Origin: Nemertoderma westbladi
Taxonomy: Eukaryota > Xenacoelomorpha > Nemertodermatida > Nemertodermatidae
NCBI GenBank assembly: GCA_032718475.1
Contig: JAUCBJ010001029.1
Coordinates: 1 to 64,000, forward strand
Reading direction: 5' to 3'
DNA length: 64,000 nucleotides
Shown here in pieces: positions 55,401-62,965 of this stretch (positions within the stretch are counted from its first letter, which is position 1; the number at the start of each line of letters is the position of its first letter). The position numbers were made by a program, and so were the translations under genes. Below the pieces are notes generated by a model, which had not been told where the DNA came from, made no database searches, and was given only the letters and a program-made list of their open reading frames with translations.

Positions 55401-57902
55401 GGAGATATCGCCCGATCTATAAACCAGGATGACGGATTTTATGCTGAACGAACAATAATGGGATGGACACTCTGCGGCATTAAGGAGGAAACCACGGACA
55501 CCTATACCTACCTTCCCAAATGTCAGATTAAAGAGAATGTAACCTCCGTGGGTTACTGCTCAGCTTCGGATCTCGACGAGGATTTGTTTCTGGAAACCGA
55601 GAAAACCCAACGAGAGATGACAAAATATTTTAATTTGGAGACCCAGGAGTTCGCGGAAAAGGACGAAAATCCATCCGAAGAGGACCAATATTGTATGGAC
55701 GTTCTCGACCAGGCCACGTTTAAAGACGGACACTGGAGTTCACCTATGTTATGGAAGGACCCAAACAAACCAATGGCAAACAACGCCAGCATGGCACTTA
55801 GGCGACTTAAAGGGATTCTACGCCGGTTGAATGACCAACCCGAGATAAAGGAGAAGTATAACACCGTAATCCAAGGATATCTCGATGATGGATTAGCAGA
55901 AATGGTACCACGGAACGAACTGCAAGGTGGTAAAAGAACATATTATCTCCCGACCCACTATGTAGTAGAAGCCCGCAAAGGTGGGAAAATCCGAGTGGTA
56001 AATGATGCTGCCGCTATATACCAGGGCGAATCCCTAAACAGTCAACTTTATACGGGACCCAACATATATAGCACACTCATCGGCGTATTGATCAGGTTCA
56101 GGGAAAACCGGGTAGCATTCACCTGTGACATCAAGGCCATGTTTCATCAAGTTCGTACATTACCAAGAGACTCGGACTGTCTACGTATCCTATGGACGGA
56201 TAAAACGCTCACTCAACAGGAGATTAGCCAACTCACGATAAAGGACGTAGACATAATGCGTATGGTCGTCAGGATCTTCGGCGCTAAGGACTCGCCGGTA
56301 GCATGCAGTGACATGCTAAAGAGGACGGCAACCATGTGCGAAAACGAGTTCCCTCCAACCGTCATAGAAACCATTCGACGATGCTTCTACGCGGACGACG
56401 GATGCGCTGGCGCGGATAATGTAGATGAGGCGTATCAGCTAGCAATGGGGATGGTAGAATGTCTAAAGAAAGGAGGGTTCCCACTCGTGAAGTTCAGATC
56501 CCACGACAAAACACTTATGGAGAAGTTTCCGGAGGACATCCGGCTGGAAAATAACAAGATGTATTCGGAGGATGTGGAACATCGTGTACTCGGGATTGAA
56601 TGGGACATAGAATCAGATGAATTCATCTTCAAATATAAACCCCTACCCAAGCCTATGACAAAAAGGGGATGTTTGTCGATAAAAAGTGCAATCTTCGACC
56701 CACTAAATTTCATATCTCCAGTAACCTTGGCCGGAATGAACCTGATTAAGGAAATGTGGATAGAAGGACTGGGATGGGACGAAGAGCTTCCCCCATACCT
56801 TAGCGTCAAATGGAGAAAATGGACGGAGCAACTCGAACATCTACATCTTATGCGGATACCTAGACCGTTCTTCCTCGATAAACTGCCCACCGATATCTTC
56901 CAGCTCCACACCTTTTCGGATGCTTCAAATACCGGAATCGGCGTAGTAACCTTCTTACGGAGACTAAGTAGCGATGGAAACGGCGATACAAGCTTCTTAT
57001 TCTCCAAAGCAAAGACGGTATCCGGGGAATTCGTAGCAACGATTCCGAGACTCGAGCTACAAGCTGCAGTTTGGGCAGTAAGACAGAATCGCATGGCCAT
57101 GCGGAACCTACGGATCCCCATAGAATCTCAACACTTCTGGGTAGATTCGAGTATAGTTCTCTATTATCTCCACTCTCCATCACGGCGTCACACCACGTTT
57201 GTTGCAAACCGAGCCACAGAGATTAAACAGTGTACCGGCCGAGAACAGTGGCATCACGTAAACGGGAAGGAAAACCCAGCGGACTTATCAAGCCAAGGCG
57301 CCACCCCAAAACAACTCGGTAAAAGTAAACTCTGGCTTACAGGCCCGGAATTCCTACGGCAGCCACAGTTAACATGGAGTACCCGATTCGACCCCGAACT
57401 CGATAGCGGAAAATACTCCGAGGACGATAAAGAGATTCGTAAAATCCATCGAAGCAACGCGGTGGAAATTTATAGTTGCCTGACTGAGCCTGCAAAGGAC
57501 TCGGGCAGGCACTATAATGTCGCGACGATCACTCAACTAGCGACGTCTTTACATCGGTTGATCGAGCGAACTTCATCCATGAGACGGCTCGTCCACCACG
57601 TTATAACCCTTCGCAACTTCCTACGGTGGAAAAACAACAAACCGATAGTTCAACGGAATATACAAGAACTCATTATCGCGGAGAAGTGTATTGTTAGATA
57701 TGTCCAGAAAGAAAGTTTCCCCGATGAATGGGAACAACTTAGTGCGGGCAAAACGTTGAAACCGGACAGCCCAGTCTACCAACTAAGACCAATGATGGGA
57801 GAGGACGGACTGATCCGACTGAATACCCGGATGGCAAACGCCCCGGTCGAATATGAGGTTAAATACCCGGCGCTTCTGCCCGCTTCTAGCTTCTTCTTCT
57901 AG
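52416..57902 (+). CDS. BEL/Pao gag-pol: gag, protease, RT, RNase H
   Basis: One 1828-codon frame. Residues about 190-300 form a charged coiled coil of AEQRKHEAEQRK-type repeats. From about 470 comes the DUF1759-like gag domain (MEIRTFEGDPVDYLRFKKRF). Zinc-binding sequences follow at about 725-780 (CLFCGEKHKVEFC, CFRCLGTGHYVRDC). The retropepsin-type active site is LDNGSDG near 876 (D-N/S-G variant as in this group). The RT catalytic motif is FYADDG near 1325, preceded by RIFGAKDSPVACSDM. RNase H/A17 features are FSDASNTGIG near 1500 and FWVDSSIVLYYLHS near 1571. The C-terminus is the start of the integrase region, but it stops with SSFFF at 57902, before the zinc-binding HHCC part. A low-complexity CTTCTAGCTTCTTCTTCTAG run marks the break. 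The start ATG is in the ATGA overlap with the leader ORF. Confidence 0.93.
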   Translation: MTTNNVSDTDEMDHNTDSEADEVPNVKNMTRRLGALKGGVTRAYQRMEKQLKGVKTPLNEVQTQLQSIRNILQRYERMIQAYQELVPPTDLENYPKLEEHVVHLDGFRKQHRRTLSLVRGYEEQYYKRAERTDAESVRSSSIRTGVHRKRMGSTRNQHSSARSEISGSARSSQGAPPLRDQLRERKALALKARMEDEYIQLQAEQDVLAAETQRREAEQAAERQAEQREQEAEQRRREAEQRKHEDERQAEQRKHEAEQRKQEAEQRGREAEREIEQRKWEAEMRKQHAEAQAILIHKKNADIAKLAEYEAALIERDIQLYEDWERDIDQEYEPIPVPELEKSFIPTAAKLPKPEIPPTKQSTLSAQAPVFHPPPATLKNEEPYFPSNTTTASVPKYEPEKDSERDATPRSNNPFTSTPLTRSRVIIKTPPIIDPSSMGVSANNYNPPSHSSSDDVSIIRALENRLAMPKMEIRTFEGDPVDYLRFKKRFFAQIGSTDIADAQKLVYLSQYLGDKPRRIVACFEGGSHEAYYDAWKTLDKRYGNTGTIINKTLERLIQDAGSLGDPQNIQEFSDSMKDAYYTLKPLNKEDQVNNILNLRQIARKFPGWLQSKWAYKCVDLWRRHPDRDPSFLEMSAFLDDISEAMNDSMFSKQSLAKLDGIESNSRSKITPPKPRFRPPPVSTMAITMAEDSDDEDYEEPTSAEEWACYLASWAPEREGITNSLLCLFCGEKHKVEFCRKFQFAELVPRFEAIMKHRGCFRCLGTGHYVRDCDQRSCCAVCNDQCHHTLLHIPANFDFTTLPFRIEARRRGETNHVFKGTRTTQRRETNPFKISTDTPQVTNISATINLINRRYMVFAKVIPVRIQGVGKSLTTLAFLDNGSDGTIIDRDFLEQLGLEYEPCKRPIQTITDNREVESGEVQLQMEGVMKGYETAKLTIKNALVHTDLRVRFRQSAEYAPLIQLDRDDVDLRCPQLDVNRITLLIGLDTPELQIPTGDIARSINQDDGFYAERTIMGWTLCGIKEETTDTYTYLPKCQIKENVTSVGYCSASDLDEDLFLETEKTQREMTKYFNLETQEFAEKDENPSEEDQYCMDVLDQATFKDGHWSSPMLWKDPNKPMANNASMALRRLKGILRRLNDQPEIKEKYNTVIQGYLDDGLAEMVPRNELQGGKRTYYLPTHYVVEARKGGKIRVVNDAAAIYQGESLNSQLYTGPNIYSTLIGVLIRFRENRVAFTCDIKAMFHQVRTLPRDSDCLRILWTDKTLTQQEISQLTIKDVDIMRMVVRIFGAKDSPVACSDMLKRTATMCENEFPPTVIETIRRCFYADDGCAGADNVDEAYQLAMGMVECLKKGGFPLVKFRSHDKTLMEKFPEDIRLENNKMYSEDVEHRVLGIEWDIESDEFIFKYKPLPKPMTKRGCLSIKSAIFDPLNFISPVTLAGMNLIKEMWIEGLGWDEELPPYLSVKWRKWTEQLEHLHLMRIPRPFFLDKLPTDIFQLHTFSDASNTGIGVVTFLRRLSSDGNGDTSFLFSKAKTVSGEFVATIPRLELQAAVWAVRQNRMAMRNLRIPIESQHFWVDSSIVLYYLHSPSRRHTTFVANRATEIKQCTGREQWHHVNGKENPADLSSQGATPKQLGKSKLWLTGPEFLRQPQLTWSTRFDPELDSGKYSEDDKEIRKIHRSNAVEIYSCLTEPAKDSGRHYNVATITQLATSLHRLIERTSSMRRLVHHVITLRNFLRWKNNKPIVQRNIQELIIAEKCIVRYVQKESFPDEWEQLSAGKTLKPDSPVYQLRPMMGEDGLIRLNTRMANAPVEYEVKYPALLPASSFFF

Positions 57903-57922
57903 CGCCACCAATCACTCAAAAG

Positions 57923-58945
57923 ATGGCCGACTTACCAGCCACCCATCTACAAGCGGATTCCCAGCCATTCTACGTCACCGGGGTGGACTGTTTCGGACCG
58001 TTCACGGTTATTGAACGACGATCCAACATCAAATGCTGGGGAGCCATCTTCACCTGCCTGAGGTCTAGGGCAATTTACCTAGATATCGTGGTAAATCTGA
58101 CACAACACGCATTCATCAACGCTCTGCGTCGGTTCGTGGCGAACAACGGGACATGCCGCCACATGTATTCCGATAATGGTACAAACTTTGTGGGAGGAGA
58201 AAGGGAACTCAGAGAGGCGATCGAGGGATGGTTTACCGATAACACCGCATCCCAAGTCTGGAAGGAACACCAGATACAGTGGCACTTCCAGACCCCCTTA
58301 GCCCCCCATACGAGCGGGGTATGGGAGAAACTGATCGACCTCGTGAAACGATCCATGCGCGTCGCTCTAGGCGATACCCGGGTAACCCATGACACCCTCC
58401 GCACAACATTCTGCGAGATCACGGCTACCCTGAACAACCGACCTATTGTCCCTATCCGCGACGACCCCACAGACCTGGAGCCCCTCACTCCTAACCACCT
58501 ACTGGGGAGACCCAAAACCCACGTTCTCCCGGAAACCATGTTCCCGGATCCCAACGAGATCGCGAAGCATACAAACTGGAAAAAGGCCCAAGCGTTGGCA
58601 GCGCATTGGTGGAGAATTTGGGCCCAGGAATATCTCATAACCCTCCGGACCAGGAGAAAATGGAACAACACCTACCGGAACGTCGCAGTTGGCGACATGG
58701 TACTAGTTAAAGAAGATCTCAAAGACCGCGTTCACTGGCCTGTGGCGCGGGTCGTGACCATACACCCAAGTAAAGACGGACTTGCGAGGACTGTGACGAT
58801 ACGAACGGCAAAGGGCCACTACCAACGCCCTATCCAGAAGCTGTGCCTTCTTGAAGGCAATGATAGTGGTGACTCTACGAGAGGTGATAAGATCCCTACT
58901 CAAGATCCTGCTGTGGACATTGGTGACAATTACAAACCCGTGTAA
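57923..58945 (+). CDS. BEL/Pao integrase catalytic core and C-terminal domain, separate frame
   Basis: The frame differs from gag-pol and is open from just after a stop near 57890; the first ATG at 57923 reads MADLPATHLQ. The rve-type core has VDCFGPFTVI (first D near residue 21), YSDNGTNFVGG (second D near 83) and SGVWEKLIDLVKRSM (E near 134). The C-terminal part has WRIWAQEYLITLRTR, VGDMVLVKED and WPVARVVTIHPSKDG, which matches the DUF5641-type tail of BEL/Pao integrases. The HHCC zinc-binding N-terminal domain expected between gag-pol and this frame (roughly 50 residues) is absent, so the integrase is split and incomplete. It could be a true deletion or an assembly gap at the CTT-rich run. 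Confidence 0.9.
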   Translation: MADLPATHLQADSQPFYVTGVDCFGPFTVIERRSNIKCWGAIFTCLRSRAIYLDIVVNLTQHAFINALRRFVANNGTCRHMYSDNGTNFVGGERELREAIEGWFTDNTASQVWKEHQIQWHFQTPLAPHTSGVWEKLIDLVKRSMRVALGDTRVTHDTLRTTFCEITATLNNRPIVPIRDDPTDLEPLTPNHLLGRPKTHVLPETMFPDPNEIAKHTNWKKAQALAAHWWRIWAQEYLITLRTRRKWNNTYRNVAVGDMVLVKEDLKDRVHWPVARVVTIHPSKDGLARTVTIRTAKGHYQRPIQKLCLLEGNDSGDSTRGDKIPTQDPAVDIGDNYKPV

Positions 58946-59229
58946 CCCTTCTCATCATGTTGACAAACTCCTTTAAACTGTGATTTATCGACAACGAGTT
59001 ATGGACCCCCCTTAAACCAACTGTAACCACGCAATGGTATTTGTGTTTCCTCGTGTGTTATGTGGAGTCCAGCGTCACCCTGCAGATGTTTCGACTGACG
59101 CAGGGTCGTTTATGTATTGTTTACCCTGATTTTGGTCATCGGGACCAACGATATTGGATTATTGGAAATGGAAAAGATTTGAAGTGGAATTCATTGTATT
59201 CATCGCAGTATGTTATGTTGTCCGTTGCG

Positions 59230-59645
59230 TGCGCAGTTCGGGGCGTAGGCGGTGTAACGAGTCCAGCTGTAGATCCCGGATTGCCGCGCAACACCCCCTC
59301 TATCCCGTTATTCTGGTGGGTCCATGGTGCATCCACGTGACTTCGACGATAGAGGGTTTTATGTTTCTCAGTCGCGTTATTCTGGTGGGACCGTTACGTG
59401 GATTTTGGGGCGTAGGCGGTGTAACGAGTCCAGCTGTAGATCCCAGAATGTTGCGTAACCCCATCCCACATGACTTCGTCGACTGAGCTTTATGTTGTTG
59501 GGAGTGTTATTCTGGTGGGTCCCTGGTGCATCCACGTGACTTCACTCCTAGCGTCTTCATTGTCCGTTACGTGCGCAGTTTGGGGCGTAGGCGGTGTAAC
59601 GAGTCCAGCTGTAGATCCCAGATTGCCGCGTAACACCCCTTCCAC
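59230..59645 (+). repeat. Three spaced repeats of about 170 bp between integrase and third ORF
   Basis: GGGGCGTAGGCGGTGTAACG and the following 35 bases recur at 59239, 59407 and 59582. Two of the copies are followed by TTATTCTGGTGGGTCC and CATCCACGTGACTTC. The spacing is 168 and 175 bp. The repeats carry no ORF. They may act as a splice, export or packaging signal or be simple amplification. Confidence 0.75.
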
Positions 59646-60197
59646 GACAAAGATTAACCAAAGAAAATGATTGAATATAGTTGGAAATGATGAAAAGGAT
59701 CAGACAACTCTGCTATAAACCTGAATGATGATGCGTATGCTGATGAAAATGTAATGATGCGCACCCTGGTGTTGCGCTTATAACCAATGATGATAGCCGG
59801 GGGGCTATAAACCCAATGATGATGTGGAAATAAATAAATGTGAAATAAATGGTGGAAATAAATGTGTTGAAATATATGTGGAAATAAATGAAATGAAATG
59901 AAATAATAATGAAATGAAAAAAGACAAAAAAAAAGGTATAAAAGAGGTCAAAGAAAAGAATTGGAAAAAAAAAGGACAAAAAAGTCATAAAAAACTGGTT
60001 GGATATTATGTATAGCTATAGTAACTGTAAATGCTGAATGTATTAGCAATAAGATGATAGATGCCTATATAGCAATGTTATTTTATAAACTGAATTAAAT
60101 AAAAACTGAATTATTCTGCTATCGCTATATGCTATAGTTTCAGACTTTCTGGACTTATAATTAACTGAACTAATTTGTAACGGATATAATCGTAAAT
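59646..60197 (+). other. A-rich spacer before the third ORF
   Basis: 59800-59990 is very A-rich with GAAATAAATG repeats and A-runs. It lies directly upstream of the third ORF and could host its promoter or splice acceptor, but neither was identified. Confidence 0.4.
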
Positions 60198-62798
60198 ATG
60201 GACCCAAATCGCCAAATTATCGGCGAATTACGTAACACGGTAGATCTACTGGAATATTCGCAACCCGGATCCCCTGACTTTGATACGAATTGGAGCACCC
60301 TACTAAATGAGAATGTGCGAGTCATTAAATTCACCGGGCGAGAGGGACCGGATTCTAAGAATCTACGAGCCCTCCGGTTAGCCGATGCTAGTACGAGACT
60401 GAAAAGAACTCGGAACGCAAAGGCAACCGGAGGGGACGATTCGTCGTTTTGGGAAACGTTCCGACAGAGCGTCTACAGATCCCGATGTTTGATCTACGAC
60501 AACGAGGGAAACGCGACGCCCACCTCGAAAGCGATTACGTTGGCGAGATGTCAAAGTTTCGTCGACGACAAGAGTACGTACCTCGCCCACTGGGGAAACC
60601 TGTCGGAGTGTACGGCGACGCTTCGAGAGGAACGCATATCGATTATCCAAAACCGCGACGACTACCAGGAAAAGTACGGGGCGAAAGAATACGGTCGATC
60701 CTTAGTCGTCGTCCTCGGAACCCTGGACGGTTTGGTACTGGTGTGCCGAATATTCCCGACACCCAGACAGGAAGTGCAGGCAGCCGGAGCGATCTGGTTG
60801 CTGCCTCCGGAAATCCAAAAGATCCTCTTCGACTTCGACGTCATTAAAATCGGGTCGGATATCAAGGCGGACGTCCGGAACGACTACGCGAATGCTCCTA
60901 CAGGAAGAAACCGACGAGACGACCTCAACGCCCTTAGCCATTGCATCGACACTCAAACGCTACTAGCCTGGTTACGATTCGCCGAGTTCATGCGAGGATT
61001 CCAAGAGGTGAGACCGACGAAATCCGGGATCGGCTACCTCGCTGTGCTCAACGGCGGTATCGACTTCAAACCCCAGAAATTCCGGGACTATAATAAAATA
61101 TACGGTGGATACCCGGGATTGGAAATAAAGAGCGAGCGAGAGGGTCGATGGAAGGACGTTGATCGGAAATGGACGATACACCAAAGATGGGAGAATCCCG
61201 ATCGACGGAACTACGTTTACGTCGTTATGGAATGCTACACCGTCGCTAAGTTTATCTGTAAAACTCTCGATAACCTTATTACGGCGGTCCCCCTTTCCTT
61301 CGTCGACTACGACTGGAATGAGGTTATAAACCACGCGTTTAAAGCGGTCGAGAACATTACACCGGGAGAATCGAAAACGCCCGCCGTTATCGATTCCTGG
61401 GACGAGAGCGGACCTTACGACATCCCTACGATTACCGAACTTCTCGGTGCGGAGGAGCCTCTGATCTCCTCGGAAGGGGAAGAGATATGGCTAAACGAGG
61501 GTGTTCTACTCTCCACCCCGAAGCGACAACTCGAGCCGGAGGCCGCGTACGGACCGGCCGCCAAACGGGTTGCCTCGGCCGAACCGATGAAGAGAGCAGG
61601 CGTCTACACCCCACGCGGCTCCGGTAGCCCCGCGAGAGAGGTAGCCACTACAGCCGCATTGAGCGACTTTGGCGACATATGCCAACGGTTATCCCCGTAT
61701 CCTTTCCCGGGCGGCGAAGATTGGTCGTCGGAGATTCCGAGTACCAGCCAACAACGGACCCGCTCAGCGATACTGGTCGAGGAAGGCCCCAGCGATGCGC
61801 CGACACCCGACGATCTCCTCGGTATCCCTCCGTCGAAAACCCCGGCACCTCTTCGCCGACCAGCGGTAGCTACTACACCCGCCGTTCCTCAGGACCCTAT
61901 GCGACTAACCCGTTGGTACGCCGAGCAAACTGAATGGATCCACCGCCAGAAACGGTCATCCGAGTTGAGACCAGCGGGACACAAAGAGGGTTATCGAAGC
62001 GAGAACATACTACGCAAAAGCCTAGCATTCCGCGGGCTACCGACCACCGAGAATATTCCGAAGAGCGACCGACTACTCGAATACTACGCCGGCGTCCCGA
62101 TTCCGATATTCACCGGTCGAGAGATGCAGTTGGAGGTATGCGGCGACTGCGGTTCGGAGCAGTGCCCACGCAGCAGAAGGAATCGGGTTACCGATTCTTG
62201 CCTCCAGCTCCTCGGGATACTCTATTGCCCATACTGCGCGATATCGGGCCACGACGTTTCGGTCTGTCCGATCCTTTATAACCTCTGCACCACGTGCGGT
62301 TTCCGTGGACATTCCGCTAGCCCCCGCTGCTATATTAAATGTCCAACCAAGGACGTTACCGCTATGGGCAATATGGTCATGTTTGAGACATACGCAAACA
62401 GCCATTTAAAGACCAAGTTTCGGAGAAACGCTCGGAATATCGCGCAGGAGATGGCGTGCGGATATTTCTCCTTCCCGGAACGCCTCCACACGTCGGCCTC
62501 GCTACCCTTCCATTACGTGGATCTGCTACTGAGCGCCGGATTATTCGGTCCATTCGAAGTTATTAGACGATTATATTCGTATAAAGAGGAGTTCGGTGAT
62601 GGAGAATGGTTCCTAGAGGCACGCAACTCCGAGTTGCAAAGACGAACCGACATGATACCGTTGCCTTCGAAAGGAAGAGCCGCCAGGAGACAAGCCGAAG
62701 CGTTACTCACAATGGATGTTGACGCTCCTCTACCAGCCATAGCGATCGATGAGAGTCGACGGGCGAAGAGACGAAAAGCGTACCAGAAAAAGAAGTAA
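60198..62798 (+). CDS. Third ORF: exonuclease-like domain plus CCHC zinc knuckles
   Basis: An uninterrupted 866-codon frame lying between integrase and the 3' LTR. Residues about 144-360 resemble a DnaQ/WRN-type 3'-5' exonuclease fold. Landmarks are SLVVVLGTLDGLVLVCRIF (second strand), LPPEIQKILFDFDVIKIGSD (about 203), IKADVRNDY, CIDTQTLL (about 249), GIGYLAVL and YVYVVMECYTVAKFICKTL (about 340). The DxE of motif I is not clear, and the expected motif III D appears as E, so it may be catalytically altered. The middle (430-600) is Pro/Ser-rich and disordered. Cysteine motifs follow: CGDCGSEQC (648), CPYCAISGHDVSVC (677, exact CX2CX4HX4C) and CTTCGFRGHSASPRC (697, CX2CX4HX5C). The C-terminus is basic (RRAKRRKAYQKKK). 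No signal peptide or membrane segment was seen, so it is not a typical env. The exonuclease link is inference from motif pattern only. Confidence 0.85.
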   Translation: MDPNRQIIGELRNTVDLLEYSQPGSPDFDTNWSTLLNENVRVIKFTGREGPDSKNLRALRLADASTRLKRTRNAKATGGDDSSFWETFRQSVYRSRCLIYDNEGNATPTSKAITLARCQSFVDDKSTYLAHWGNLSECTATLREERISIIQNRDDYQEKYGAKEYGRSLVVVLGTLDGLVLVCRIFPTPRQEVQAAGAIWLLPPEIQKILFDFDVIKIGSDIKADVRNDYANAPTGRNRRDDLNALSHCIDTQTLLAWLRFAEFMRGFQEVRPTKSGIGYLAVLNGGIDFKPQKFRDYNKIYGGYPGLEIKSEREGRWKDVDRKWTIHQRWENPDRRNYVYVVMECYTVAKFICKTLDNLITAVPLSFVDYDWNEVINHAFKAVENITPGESKTPAVIDSWDESGPYDIPTITELLGAEEPLISSEGEEIWLNEGVLLSTPKRQLEPEAAYGPAAKRVASAEPMKRAGVYTPRGSGSPAREVATTAALSDFGDICQRLSPYPFPGGEDWSSEIPSTSQQRTRSAILVEEGPSDAPTPDDLLGIPPSKTPAPLRRPAVATTPAVPQDPMRLTRWYAEQTEWIHRQKRSSELRPAGHKEGYRSENILRKSLAFRGLPTTENIPKSDRLLEYYAGVPIPIFTGREMQLEVCGDCGSEQCPRSRRNRVTDSCLQLLGILYCPYCAISGHDVSVCPILYNLCTTCGFRGHSASPRCYIKCPTKDVTAMGNMVMFETYANSHLKTKFRRNARNIAQEMACGYFSFPERLHTSASLPFHYVDLLLSAGLFGPFEVIRRLYSYKEEFGDGEWFLEARNSELQRRTDMIPLPSKGRAARRQAEALLTMDVDAPLPAIAIDESRRAKRRKAYQKKK

Positions 62799-62965
62799 TG
62801 GATTGGGATATTCCAGGAACATTTATCGAACATTTATTTTTATACAAACTCTAGGCCAAATTAATTAAAAACTATGCAATATTAAATTTGGGATTTTTTA
62901 TATTGGGAATGACCTACGCAAACTCAATCGACCGACAGACTTCACGAAGGTCATTGGGGGGGGAC
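62799..62965 (+). other. 3' untranslated end with polypurine tract
   Basis: A run of eight G at 62956-62963 followed by AC lies directly against the TG start of the 3' LTR, the place of a plus-strand primer. The rest is AT-rich. Confidence 0.7.

Noticed and set aside
60198-62798. Env-like glycoprotein as the third ORF
   Set aside because: No signal peptide, transmembrane segment or cysteine pattern of a glycoprotein; basic C-terminus and zinc knuckles point to a nucleic-acid-binding protein.
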